Numbered from the stretch's first letter, positions 23,275-32,033 are shown. The stretch is 64,000 bases of DNA from Streptomyces spongiicola (GCF_003122365.1 NZ_CP029254.1:4923501-4987500), one strand, 5' to 3'. Notes: generated by a model not told the origin, from the sequence alone. Numbers and translations are program-made.

Positions 23275-24084
23275 TCAGATCCTGGCCAGTACCCGGGTCA
23301 GCAGCTCGCCCATCCGGGCCGCGGAGTCGCGTCCGGCCTGGAGCACCTCCTCGTGGTTGAGCGGCTCGCCCGAGAGCCCGGCCGCGAGGTTGGTGACCAG
23401 GGAGATCCCGAGCACCTCGGCACCGGCCTCACGGGCCGCGATCGCCTCGAGCACGGTGGACATGCCCACCAGGTCGCCGCCCATCACCCGGACCATGTTG
23501 ATCTCGGCGGGGGTCTCGTAGTGCGGGCCTGGGAACTGGACGTAGACGCCCTCCTCGAGCGTCGGGTCCACCTCCTTGCACAGCGCCCGCAGCCTCGGCG
23601 AGTACAGGTCGGTCAGGTCCACGAAGTTGGCGCCGGCGATCGGGGACGCGGCGGTGAGGTTGATGTGGTCGCTGATCAGGACCGGCTGCCCGGGCCGCAT
23701 GCCCTCGCGCAGACCGCCGCAGCCGTTGGTCAGGACGACGGTCTTGCAGCCGGAGGCCACCGCGGTGCGCACACCGTGCGCCACGGCGGCGACGCCCCGG
23801 CCCTCGTAGTAGTGCGTGCGGCCGAGGAAGACGAGTGCGCGCTTGTCGCCGATCCGGTACGAGCGGACCTTGCCGCCGTGGCCCTCGACCGCCGGGGGCG
23901 GGAAGCCGGGCAGCTCGGTGACCGGGAACTCGGCCTCGGGGGCGCCGAGGGCGTCGACCGCCGGCGCCCAGCCCGAGCCCATCACCAGGGCGACGTCATG
24001 GGTGTCGGCGCCGGTCAGCTCTCGCAGGCGCGCGGCCGCGGCGTCGGCGGCGGCATGGGGGTCCGGGGTAAGGGAAACGTTCAC
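23275..24084 (-). CDS. Purine nucleoside phosphorylase (trimeric type)
   Basis: Cleaves inosine, guanosine and their deoxy forms with phosphate, giving base and (deoxy)ribose-1-phosphate. It belongs to the trimeric PNP/MTAP family: phosphate residues GSGW (36-39), GRTHYYEG (88-95), the base-binding GPHYETPAE, the family signature MVRVMGGDLVGMST (197-210), and VTNLAAG with Asn232, which selects 6-oxopurines. Length 269 is normal. GTG 24084 is the start. The palindromic operator is 24 bp upstream. Adenosine deaminase in the same window supplies its inosine substrate; the mutase downstream can process its product. Confidence 0.96.
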   Translation of the reverse strand: MNVSLTPDPHAAADAAAARLRELTGADTHDVALVMGSGWAPAVDALGAPEAEFPVTELPGFPPPAVEGHGGKVRSYRIGDKRALVFLGRTHYYEGRGVAAVAHGVRTAVASGCKTVVLTNGCGGLREGMRPGQPVLISDHINLTAASPIAGANFVDLTDLYSPRLRALCKEVDPTLEEGVYVQFPGPHYETPAEINMVRVMGGDLVGMSTVLEAIAAREAGAEVLGISLVTNLAAGLSGEPLNHEEVLQAGRDSAARMGELLTRVLARI

Positions 24085-24108
24085 GGGAAAAGCCTAGCCT
24101 GAGAAACC

Positions 24109-24120
24109 CTACGCGCGTAG
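24109..24120. promoter_or_regulatory. Perfect palindrome CTACGCGCGTAG upstream of the nucleoside phosphorylase gene (copy 3)
   Basis: Third identical copy in the window. Reading toward the phosphorylase gene, TGAACA and TAGGGT spaced by 16 bp could be the promoter, with the palindrome overlapping the spacer and -10 element. Confidence 0.75.
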
Positions 24121-24261
24121 ATGAGGATGTTCACGACTCCGCAACCCTTTCCTCGTGGAAACGCACAAGGAGTGTGCGGGGGCCCGCGCCGCGCCGTCCG
24201 CCGGTCGCGGCGGACCGGCTCCGCGCCCGGTCCGGACGCCCGGTCGCGGGGGCTCCCGGGG

Positions 24262-24699
24262 TCAGCAAGGACGCTTGCGCAGCTCCATCACATAGTCGTG
24301 CGGGGCGCCCGCCGACTCGGCCGCGTCGGCGATCTCGCCGAGGTAGCGGGCGGAGGGCAGGCCGCCCTCGTACCCGTTCAGTACGTACACCCAGGCCGGC
24401 TCCTCGCCGTCCAGCGTGTGCACCCGCAGGCGCATGCGCCGGTAGATGTCGAGCCCGACGCCCTCCCAGCGGTCCATCGAGTCCTCGTCGAGCGGGGCGA
24501 TGTCGTACAGCGCGACGAACACCTGCGAGCGGGGGGCCTCCACGATCGTGGCCAGCGCCCCTTCCCAGCCCATCTGCTCGCCGCCGAAGGTCAGCCGCCA
24601 GCCGTTGAGCCAGCCCGTGCCGCGCAGCGGGGAGTGCGGTGCGCGGCGGGTCATCAGCCGCGCGTCGAGGTTGCCGGCGTACGCGGCGTAGAGCGACAT
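24262..24699 (-). CDS. Gamma-glutamylcyclotransferase-like protein
   Basis: A 145-residue protein of the gamma-glutamylcyclotransferase-like (AIG2/BtrG) fold. The nucleotide-like loop YAAYAGNLD takes the place of the family's YGSN motif, followed by LNGWRLTFGG, VFVALYDIAPLDEDSMDRWEG and the C-terminal YVLNGYEGGLPSARYLGEI. The acidic residue expected for cyclotransferase activity is plausibly in DEDSMDRWEG, but I cannot place it with certainty. Physiological substrate unknown. ATG 24699 is chosen because the fold begins there; the upstream open frame is repeat DNA. It precedes the phosphorylase gene in the same direction, but the operator in between suggests separate control. Confidence 0.78.
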   Translation of the reverse strand: MSLYAAYAGNLDARLMTRRAPHSPLRGTGWLNGWRLTFGGEQMGWEGALATIVEAPRSQVFVALYDIAPLDEDSMDRWEGVGLDIYRRMRLRVHTLDGEEPAWVYVLNGYEGGLPSARYLGEIADAAESAGAPHDYVMELRKRPC

Positions 24700-25226
24700 G
24701 GGATCGAGGGTACGGGAGGGGAAGCCGTGGCCGCCCGCCCCGATGCCCCGGGGCGGGCGGCCGGGATACGTCGGCCCGGGGCGTGTCCGGGCGGGGGTGC
24801 GCGCGGGTGCGGGAGGGCGGGGACGGCCTGAGGTGGTCGGGGACGGCCGGGAACGGGCGAAGGCGGCCGGGAACGGCCGGAGGTGGTCGGGGACCGGCCG
24901 GGGGTCGTCGCCGTCGGGTCCGTGGGGGTCTTGGTCGGGGCGGGGTTGCGGGGAGGGGTTGCGGGGAGGGCGCTTCGGCGGGTGCGGGCGGTCGGGTGCG
25001 TCCGGGCGGGTGTGCGCGGACCGGCCGGGCAGCGAGGAGTACCTCGACTCGGAGAGGTGCGTCCGGGCGGGTGTGCGCGGACCCGGCGCGGCCGGGCGGG
25101 ACCCGTCGCCGGGTCGCCCGCCGCGCTCCTCGCCCCGGAGAGCCCCCGGGGCGAGGCGGGCTCCGGCGTGCGGGAGAATGGGTGGGACGGACACCCGGCA
25201 GAGCGAGAGCGCGAGGCGTAACCCCA
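24700..25226. other. Divergent promoter region filled with G-rich repeats
   Basis: It lies between divergent genes. Units of GGTGGTCGGGGACGGCCGGG recur at about 24830-24900 and a TGCGTCCGGGCGGGTGTGCG segment appears twice near 24997 and 25060. No gene-like frame. Confidence 0.55.
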
Positions 25227-26666
25227 GTGACCCGGATCGTGATCATCGGTGGCGGACCCGGCGGATACGAGGCGGCTCTGGTGGCCGCCCAGCTCGGCGC
25301 GGAGGTGACCGTCGTCGACTGCGACGGCCTCGGCGGAGCGTCCGTCCTCACCGACTGCGTACCCTCCAAGACCCTGATCGCCACCGCCGAGGTGATGACC
25401 AACTTCGACTCCTCGCACGAGGAACTCGGCATCATCGTCGCGGACGACACCCCGCACATCGACCAGCCCGCCCGGATCGTGGGCGTCGACCTCGGCAAGG
25501 TCAACCGCCGGGTGAAGCGGCTCGCGCTCGCCCAGTCCCACGACATCACCGCCGCCGTGACCCGCGCGGGCGCGCGGGTCATGCGCGGCCGCGGCCGGCT
25601 GGAGGGCGGGCAGGCGCGCGACGGCTCCCGCAGGGTGGTCGTCACCGCCGCCGACGGCGGCGAGGAGACGCTCACCGCCGACGCCGTGCTGATCGCCACC
25701 GGCGGGCATCCGCGCGAGATCCCCGACGCGCAGCCCGACGGCGAGCGGATCCTCAACTGGACCCAGGTGTACGACCTGGACGAGCTGCCCGAAGAGCTGA
25801 TCGTGGTCGGCTCGGGCGTGACGGGTGCCGAGTTCGCCGGTGCCTACCAGGCGCTCGGTTCCCGCGTCACGCTGGTCTCGTCCCGCGACCGGGTGCTGCC
25901 GGGCGAGGACCCGGACGCCGCCGCGGTCCTCGAGGACGTCTTCCGGCGCCGCGGCATGAACGTCATGGCCCGCTCCCGCGCCCAGTCCGCCAAGCGGGTC
26001 GGCGACCGGGTCGAGGTGACGCTGGCCGACGGCCGGGTGATCACCGGCACGCACTGCCTGATGGCCGTCGGCGCCATCCCCAACTCCGCCGGCATGGGCC
26101 TGGAGGAGGCCGGGGTCAGGCTCACCGAGTCCGGGCACGTCTGGACCGACAAGGTCTCGCGGACGACCGCGCCGGGGGTGTACGCGGCCGGCGACGTCAC
26201 CGGTGTCTTCGCGCTGGCGTCGGTGGCGGCGATGCAGGGGCGTATCGCCGTGTACCACTTCCTCGGCGACGCGGTGACCCCGCTCAACCTCAAGACCGTG
26301 TCCTCGAACGTCTTCACCGACCCGGAGATCGCGACGGTCGGTTACACGCAGGCGGACGTGGACGGCGGAGTCATCGACGCCCGGGTCGTCAAGCTGCCGC
26401 TGCTGCGCAACCCGCGCGCCAAGATGCAGGGCATCAGGGACGGCTTCGTGAAGATCTTCTGCCGGCCCGGCACCGGCATCGTGGTCGGCGGAGTGGTCGT
26501 GGCCCCGCGGGCCTCGGAACTGATCCATCCCATCTCGATCGCGGTCGACAACAACCTGACGGTGGAACAGATCGCAAACGCCTTCACCGTGTACCCGTCG
26601 TTGTCGGGCTCGATCGCGGAAGTCGCCCGCCAGTTGCACACCCGGAAGGCGACGGGCGAGGCATAG
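25227..26666 (+). CDS. LpdA-like NAD(P)H-quinone dehydrogenase / flavoprotein disulfide reductase homologue
   Basis: FAD- and NAD(P)H-binding protein of 479 residues. It starts with the dinucleotide motif IVIIGGGPGGYEA, has a second one at VVGSGVTGAEFAGA and the FAD motif TTAPGVYAAGDVTG. In the redox-active region only the second cysteine remains (GGASVLTDCVPSK), and the C-terminal His-Glu pair of lipoamide dehydrogenases is replaced by TVYPSLSGS. This is what is known for mycobacterial LpdA (Rv3303c), which reduces quinones instead of disulfides, so the same activity is inferred. GTG 25227 is set by the start of the Rossmann strand; upstream is repeat DNA. A DeoR-family regulator follows 144 bp downstream. 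Confidence 0.9.
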   Translation: MTRIVIIGGGPGGYEAALVAAQLGAEVTVVDCDGLGGASVLTDCVPSKTLIATAEVMTNFDSSHEELGIIVADDTPHIDQPARIVGVDLGKVNRRVKRLALAQSHDITAAVTRAGARVMRGRGRLEGGQARDGSRRVVVTAADGGEETLTADAVLIATGGHPREIPDAQPDGERILNWTQVYDLDELPEELIVVGSGVTGAEFAGAYQALGSRVTLVSSRDRVLPGEDPDAAAVLEDVFRRRGMNVMARSRAQSAKRVGDRVEVTLADGRVITGTHCLMAVGAIPNSAGMGLEEAGVRLTESGHVWTDKVSRTTAPGVYAAGDVTGVFALASVAAMQGRIAVYHFLGDAVTPLNLKTVSSNVFTDPEIATVGYTQADVDGGVIDARVVKLPLLRNPRAKMQGIRDGFVKIFCRPGTGIVVGGVVVAPRASELIHPISIAVDNNLTVEQIANAFTVYPSLSGSIAEVARQLHTRKATGEA

Positions 26667-26810
26667 CGCGGGATCCGCGGGACCAACCCCGGCAAGCCGG
26701 GACGATAGGGCATGGCGCCTATACCACTACCGGTACCCCGCTGTTGGCAACTTCTCGTATTCGGCGCAAAGTGCTGAAAAGCATCAACGGCTGGGGTTAC
26801 TGTCAGTTCC

Positions 26811-27734
26811 GTGTTCGCTGCAGAACGTCGTCAATTGATCCTCGAAATGGTGCGCGCCAACGGAGCCGTATCGCTCCGTGAGCTCGCCCGTGTCGTCCAG
26901 ACCTCCGAAGTGACCGTACGGCGGGACGTGCGGGCCCTGGAGGCAGAAGGACTGCTCGACCGCCGGCACGGCGGTGCGGTGTTGCCGGGCGGATTCACGC
27001 GAGAATCCGGCTTCCCGCAGAAATCCCATCTCGCGACCGCGGAGAAGACGGCCATCGCCGATCTCGCCGCGGGCCTGGTCGAAGAAGGCGAGGCCATCGT
27101 GGTCGGCGCCGGCACGACCACACAGGAGCTGGCCCGCCGGCTCGCCCGGGTCCCCGGGCTCACCGTGGTCACCAACTCGCTGCTCGTCGCGCAGGCCCTG
27201 GCGCACGCCAACCGGGTCGAGGTCGTGATGACCGGCGGCACACTGCGCGGGTCGAACTACGCGCTGGTCGGCAGCGGGGCGGAGCAGTCCCTCCAGGGGC
27301 TGCGGGTCTCCCGCGCCTTCCTGTCCGGCAGCGGCCTCACGGCCGAACGCGGGCTGTCCACCTCCAACATGCTGTCGGCGAGTGTGGACCGGGCATTGGT
27401 GCAGGCGGCCTCGGAGGTCGTGGTGCTGGCCGACCACACCAAGCTTGGCACCGACACGATGTTCCAGACCGTGCCGACCGACGTGATCACCCGCCTGGTC
27501 ACGGACGAGCCGCCCCCGCACGACGAACGGGCGGCAACGGAGTTGCAGGCGCTCGCGGACCAGGGGGTCGAGGTCGCCGTGGCGGGCGCGGCGGTCGACG
27601 CGGCCCATCCGCGCCGTGAGGTCCCCCTCCCCGGCCAGCGCCGCACCGCCCACCCGACGACCCCACTCCGTCAGGCCGCGGCCCTCACCGCCGAACCCCC
27701 GGACCGGCGCGTGGCGGACCTGCGCCGCCGCTGA
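26811..27734 (+). CDS. DeoR/GlpR-family transcriptional regulator
   Basis: A 307-residue regulator. The N-terminal DeoR-type helix-turn-helix is exact (GAVSLRELARVVQTSEVTVR and RDVRALEAEGLLDRRHGGAV), followed by a DeoRC sugar-phosphate sensor domain with IVVGAGTTTQELARRL, TVVTNSLLVAQAL, VVMTGGTLRGSNYALVG and VVVLADHTKLG. Such proteins are repressors released by phosphorylated sugars. The last ~60 residues are an unusual Pro/Arg/Ala-rich tail. GTG 26811 follows an A+T-rich promoter region. It is a candidate, but only by family logic and proximity, for the regulator of the nucleoside genes in this window; its own upstream region lacks the CTACGCGCGTAG palindrome. Confidence 0.9.
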   Translation: MFAAERRQLILEMVRANGAVSLRELARVVQTSEVTVRRDVRALEAEGLLDRRHGGAVLPGGFTRESGFPQKSHLATAEKTAIADLAAGLVEEGEAIVVGAGTTTQELARRLARVPGLTVVTNSLLVAQALAHANRVEVVMTGGTLRGSNYALVGSGAEQSLQGLRVSRAFLSGSGLTAERGLSTSNMLSASVDRALVQAASEVVVLADHTKLGTDTMFQTVPTDVITRLVTDEPPPHDERAATELQALADQGVEVAVAGAAVDAAHPRREVPLPGQRRTAHPTTPLRQAAALTAEPPDRRVADLRRR

Positions 27735-28588
27735 GGGCCGCGGCCGGGCGGACCGGATGCCCAGGGCCGGTCGCGGCTCCGCGCCCGGCGGTCGCGGGCC
27801 ACGCCCCGCCCGGGCCCGGTGCACGGCCGCCGGGCGCGCGGGCAGGCGGGCAGGCGGGCAGGTCGGTCCCTGCGGGGCGGCGGCCGGACCGCGACGGCGA
27901 GCCGCGCGCGGGCACGGCCCGCAGGTGCCTCCGAGCGGGGACCGGCCTGCGGCCGCGCGCCGGGCCGTCCCCGCGGCCTCTGCCGCCCCTGTTGCTGGTG
28001 CCGCTCCTGTTGCCTCTGCCGACTCGGCCGTCTGCGCCGTCTGGGCCGTCTGGGCCGTCTGCGCTGTCTGCGCTGTCTGGGCGGCCCGCGGCTTTCGCGC
28101 CTTCCGCGGTTGTCCCGGTCCGTGGGGCCCCCGGTCCGCGTGCCTGCGGGTCGGTGCGTCTGCGTCTGCGGGTCTGTGTGCCTGCGGGGCTGTGTGCCTG
28201 CGGGGCTGTGTGTCTGCGTCTGCGGGTCTGTGTCCCTGCGGGGCTGTGTGTCTGCGGGGCCTTGGGTTCCGGGACTTCTGATGTTGTCGGGGGTGTCGGG
28301 GGTGTCGGGGGTGTCGGGGGTGTCGGGGGTGTCGGGGGTGCCGGGTGCACTGGGTGTATCGGAAGTGCCGGGGTTTCCCGAGGCGGGAGCGGAGCCCGCG
28401 GTCCGGAGCCGTTGGGGCGGGTTCGGCGGTCGCCGCCACGAGCCCCTGCCACCAGAAGGCGACGGGCGCCGCGAGTGCCGCGCCGGGTGCCGGCGCTCCG
28501 GCGGGCGGTACTCGGTTTCGGCGGCCGCGACCCCTCCCTCTGCCCCAGCCTCTGCCCCCTGCCCTCTGCCTCGGCCCCTGCCCCCTGC
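27735..28588. other. 850-bp convergent gap with several simple repeats
   Basis: Contains runs of CTGTCTGGGC-type units (about 28035-28085), TGTGTGCCTGCGGGGC and TGCGTCTGCGGGTC units (about 28155-28260) and the 9-bp array listed separately. No credible coding region. Confidence 0.65.
28285..28338. repeat. Six tandem 9-bp repeats (TGTCGGGGG)
   Basis: Six perfect copies of TGTCGGGGG followed by a variant TGCCGGGTG. G-runs of five in register could form a G-quadruplex on the + strand. Confidence 0.93.
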
Positions 28589-29191
28589 CTACGCGGCCCG
28601 CGCCTTTAGACCGCGCAGTGTCAGCGTCAGCAGACGGTCGGCGAGTTCCGGGTCGGCGGGGGCCTGCTCGGCGGCCAGCGCGATGGCGTTGGTGAGCTGG
28701 AGGAGGTCGGTGATGGACACGTCCTCCCGGACCGCGCCGGCCGCCTGGGCGCGGGAGAGCAGCCGGGAGCCCGCCTCGCGGAGCGGCACGCTGCACTGGG
28801 AGAGCGCGGAACCGCTGTCGTGCGAGGCCGACATGAGGGCCCGGGCCACCCCGCGGTATTCACCCGCATGAGTGATGAGGGCGCGTAGCCATTCCACGAG
28901 TGCGCCGCACGGCCGGTCCGCCGAGGCCAGTTCCGCGGACCGGGTGAGCAGTGACGCCAGCGCGTCCTGGAAGACCGCGTTCATCAGCGCGTGCCGGTTC
29001 GGGAAATGGCGGTACAACGTGCCGATTCCCACGCCCGCCCGCCTGGCGACGTCCTCCAGGGACGCGTCCGTGCCGTGCTCGGCGAACGCCCTGCGCGCCT
29101 CGGCCAGCAACCGCTCGTAGTTGCGGCGTGCGTCGGCCCGCATCGGCCGTACCGCGCCCGCCGCGTCGCCGGCCGCCGTACTCGTCGTCAT
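28589..29191 (-). CDS. TetR-family transcriptional regulator
   Basis: A 200-residue TetR-family regulator. The N-terminal DNA-binding domain is clear: ARRAFAEHGTDASLEDVARR, AGVGIGTLYRHFPNRHALM. The C-terminal ligand domain has a conserved pattern LVEWLRALITHAGEYRGVARALM seen in many Streptomyces members. Four residues more would be added if ATG 29203 is the real start. It lies 69 bp downstream of the biotin carboxylase gene and reads in the same direction; whether it controls that gene cannot be told. Confidence 0.88.
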   Translation of the reverse strand: MTTSTAAGDAAGAVRPMRADARRNYERLLAEARRAFAEHGTDASLEDVARRAGVGIGTLYRHFPNRHALMNAVFQDALASLLTRSAELASADRPCGALVEWLRALITHAGEYRGVARALMSASHDSGSALSQCSVPLREAGSRLLSRAQAAGAVREDVSITDLLQLTNAIALAAEQAPADPELADRLLTLTLRGLKARAA

Positions 29192-29259
29192 GGCACCCAG
29201 CATGCCATCGGTGCGGGGGCGCGGGGCCCGCCCCGTCCGCGAGCGGCCGAGGGGCGAGG

Positions 29260-31023
29260 TCAGTCCTTGATCTCGCAGATCACCGCGCCGGACGTGATCG
29301 ACGCGCCGACCTCGGCGCTGAGGCCCTTCACGGTGCCGGAGCGGTGCGCGTTGAGCGGCTGCTCCATCTTCATCGCTTCCAGGACGACGACGAGGTCGCC
29401 TTCGTCGACCCGCTGGCCCTCCTCGACGGCGATCTTGACGATGGTGCCCTGCATCGGCGAGGCGAGGGTGTCGCCGGAGGCGGCCGGGCCGGACTTCCTG
29501 GCGGCACGGCGCTTGGGGCGGGCACCGCCGGCCGCGGCGGTCCGGGCCAGCGTCATGCCCAGTGAGGACGGCAGTGAGACCTCGAGGCGCTTGCCGCCGA
29601 CCTCGACGACGACGGTCTCGCGGCCCGGCTCGTCCTCGGCCTCGGTGTCGGCCGGGGCGGCGAAGGGCCTGATCTCGTTGGCGAACTCGGTCTCGATCCA
29701 GCGGGTGTGGACCGTGAACGGGGTGCCGTCCGCCGGGGCGAACGCCGGGTCGGTGACGACGGCGCGGTGGAACGGGATCGCGGTCGCCATGCCCTCGACC
29801 TGGAACTCGGCCAGGGCGCGGGCGGCTCGTTGCAGAGCCTGCTCACGGGTGGCGCCGGTGACGATCAGCTTGGCGAGCAGCGAGTCCCACGCGGGGCCGA
29901 TCACACTGCCGGACTCCACGCCCGCGTCCAGCCGGACACCCGGCCCGGAGGGCGGGACGAATGAGGTGACCGTGCCGGGCGCGGGAAGGAAGTTGCGGCC
30001 CGGGTCCTCGCCGTTGATGCGGAACTCGAAGGAGTGGCCCCGCCGCGGCGGGTCGTCGTAGCCCAGCTTCTCCCCGTCCGCGATGCGGAACATCTCCCGC
30101 ACCAGGTCGATGCCGGTGACCTCCTCGGTGACCGGGTGCTCGACCTGGAGCCGGGTGTTGACCTCGAGGAAGGAGATCGTGCCGTCGTTGCCGACGAGGA
30201 ACTCCACGGTGCCCGCGCCGACGTAGCCGGCCTCCTTGAGGATGGCCTTGGACGCCCGGTACAACTCGGCGTTCTGCTCCTCGGAGAGGAACGGCGCGGG
30301 GGCCTCCTCCACCAGCTTCTGATGCCGGCGCTGGAGCGAGCAGTCACGGGTCGACACGACCACCACGTTGCCGTGCTGGTCGGCCAGGCACTGGGTCTCG
30401 ACATGGCGCGGCCTGTCCAGGTACCGCTCGACGAAGCACTCGCCGCGGCCGAACGCCGCGACGGCCTCGCGCACCGCCGAGTCGTACAGCTCGGGGACCT
30501 CCTCCAGCGTGCGGGCGACCTTGAGACCGCGCCCGCCGCCGCCGAAGGCGGCCTTGATCGCGATCGGGAGGCCGTGCCCCTCGGCGAAGGCGACGACCTC
30601 GTCCGCGCCGGACACCGGGTCGGAGGTGCCGGCCACCAGCGGGGCGCCGGCGCGCTGGGCGATATGACGGGCCGCCACCTTGTCGCCCAGGTCGCGGATC
30701 GCGGCGGGCGGGGGGCCGATCCAGGTCAGGCCGGCGTCGATGACCGCCTGGGCGAAATCGGCGTTCTCGGAGAGGAAGCCGTATCCGGGGTGGATGGCGT
30801 CCGCGCCCGAGTCCGCTGCGGCCTGGAGGACCTTGCCCATGTCCAGGTAGCTGGCGGCCGGGGTGTCACCGCCCAGGGCGAACGCTTCGTCGGCCGCGCG
30901 GACGTGCAGAGCGTCACGGTCCGGGTCGGCGTAGACGGCTACGCTCGCGATCCCGGCGTCCCGGCATGCACGGGCAACGCGGACAGCGATCTCGCCTCGG
31001 TTGGCGATGAGCACCTTGCGCAC
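29260..31023 (-). CDS. accA2: Acyl-CoA carboxylase alpha subunit (biotin carboxylase and biotin carrier)
   Basis: Carboxylates its own biotin with ATP and bicarbonate for transfer to acetyl- or propionyl-CoA by a beta subunit. Residues 1-450 are the biotin carboxylase: VLIANRGEIAVRV, the ATP-grasp loop FGGGGRGLKV, SFLEVNTRLQVEHPVTEE and the RINGEDP segment. A short linker domain leads to a C-terminal biotinyl carrier with Lys552 in the invariant EAMKMEQPL. At 587 residues it matches actinobacterial AccA-type subunits. GTG 31023 follows AAGGAGGG. The beta and epsilon subunits (33.6-35.5 kb) and the biotin ligase (35.9 kb) are nearby, so the complete enzyme and its biotinylation are encoded here. 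Confidence 0.96.
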   Translation of the reverse strand: MRKVLIANRGEIAVRVARACRDAGIASVAVYADPDRDALHVRAADEAFALGGDTPAASYLDMGKVLQAAADSGADAIHPGYGFLSENADFAQAVIDAGLTWIGPPPAAIRDLGDKVAARHIAQRAGAPLVAGTSDPVSGADEVVAFAEGHGLPIAIKAAFGGGGRGLKVARTLEEVPELYDSAVREAVAAFGRGECFVERYLDRPRHVETQCLADQHGNVVVVSTRDCSLQRRHQKLVEEAPAPFLSEEQNAELYRASKAILKEAGYVGAGTVEFLVGNDGTISFLEVNTRLQVEHPVTEEVTGIDLVREMFRIADGEKLGYDDPPRRGHSFEFRINGEDPGRNFLPAPGTVTSFVPPSGPGVRLDAGVESGSVIGPAWDSLLAKLIVTGATREQALQRAARALAEFQVEGMATAIPFHRAVVTDPAFAPADGTPFTVHTRWIETEFANEIRPFAAPADTEAEDEPGRETVVVEVGGKRLEVSLPSSLGMTLARTAAAGGARPKRRAARKSGPAASGDTLASPMQGTIVKIAVEEGQRVDEGDLVVVLEAMKMEQPLNAHRSGTVKGLSAEVGASITSGAVICEIKD

Positions 31024-31541
31024 GATGGCTCCCTCCTTGCTGTTGTCCGGGTGTAGACGTCCCGGTTTGCGGCTACGCCGCGGGCCGGTCCCCGTCCGGG
31101 CGCGCCGGCCGGAGCACTCGGCGGGTCACCGCGCCGAAGACTTCGCTGAAACACGCTGAGTTTAGGGACTGCCGACACGGCCTTTCGACCCGTTCCCGGT
31201 CGTGAGCTTCCCCACACGGAGGGTGATCCGGGGCGTGGCCGTGCGGTGTATTCCCTTGTCGCACCACGGTACGTCGGTTTTCTCCTGTGCAGAGTAGCCG
31301 TCACGTGTGGTCAAGGTCTCTGCCCCGGCGGCCAGCGGCTTCGCGCGTTTCTTTGTGGAGTCCCTACGAATGGCCGAATGGTTCTTTGCCTGTGCCCGGA
31401 CCCTTGTCCGGGGGTTTACCCGTTAGTAGCGTTCGCCGTGTCGCTCGTAGTGCCGTTCGCCGTGTCGCTCGCAGTGTCGTTCGCAGTGTCGTTCGTACCG
31501 CTGGTAACTGAGAGCTGGGAAGCCCGAGGGGGGTGGGTGCC
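31024..31541. other. Divergent regulatory region upstream of the biotin carboxylase gene
   Basis: About 500 bp, less GC-rich than its surroundings. It contains the hairpin CCCGGAC/GTCCGGG at 31395-31412 (4-base loop, then GGTTT) and a degenerate GTGTCGCTCGTAGTGCCGTT repeat block at about 31438-31497. No gene recognised. Confidence 0.5.
31395..31412. terminator. Small perfect hairpin in the region before the membrane-protein gene
   Basis: CCCGGAC and GTCCGGG form a 7-bp stem with loop CCTT, followed by GGGTTTACC. It could be a terminator or a leader attenuator for the gene starting at 31542. Confidence 0.4.
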
Positions 31542-32033
31542 GTGGTGCGCAGAACGGTGGCCGTGGTCGCCGCGATCGTGCTCTGCCTGGAAGCCGTCGG
31601 CATCGTGGTGATCAACGGCATCATGGCCACCTTCGTGAACAACCAGAACATGTCCCTCGACGGCCTCGATCCCGATCTCATGGCCGCCGGCACCTGGGCG
31701 TTGGGCGGGGTGTCCGGGCTCTTCCTCGCCGTCTGCGGCGCCCTCTTCCTCGTCGCCGCGGCGCGCGACCGCGGCCCGGGCCGCTGGGGACGGGTGCTCC
31801 TGGTCGGCTGCGCGGTGGTGCATGGAGTGCTGGGCGCGCTGGTCGTGGGGCCGGTCGGCTGGCAGGCGTTCGCGTTCCTGATGTCGGTACTGGGGCTGGT
31901 CGTGTTCGCCCTGTTGCAGTACGGCGGGACGGAGCCGGCTGGAGGCGCGGAAGGCGCCCCGCCCGCCGGCGAGGCTCCTCCGACATCCCCGGACAAGGGG
32001 CCCGTCGTCGGCGACGGGCCGGCCAGGGCCTGA
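31542..32033 (+). CDS. Four-helix hypothetical membrane protein
   Basis: A 163-residue membrane protein of unknown function. Four hydrophobic segments are visible: TVAVVAAIVLCLEAVGIVVI, LGGVSGLFLAVCGALFLVAA, WGRVLLVGCAVVHGVLGALVV and a last one around QAFAFLMSVLGLVVFALLQY. The C-terminal 35 residues are Pro/Gly-rich and probably cytoplasmic. Several GTG codons near 31533-31545 could be the start; GTG 31542 has a GAGGGGGG site upstream. It is divergent from the biotin carboxylase gene and convergent with maf. Confidence 0.72.
   Translation: MVRRTVAVVAAIVLCLEAVGIVVINGIMATFVNNQNMSLDGLDPDLMAAGTWALGGVSGLFLAVCGALFLVAAARDRGPGRWGRVLLVGCAVVHGVLGALVVGPVGWQAFAFLMSVLGLVVFALLQYGGTEPAGGAEGAPPAGEAPPTSPDKGPVVGDGPARA

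Noticed and set aside
26811..27734. DeoR-family protein as the proven regulator of the CTACGCGCGTAG sites
   Set aside because: Only family and proximity support it; its own promoter lacks the palindrome and the palindrome's CG centre is more LacI-like, so it is kept only as a candidate.
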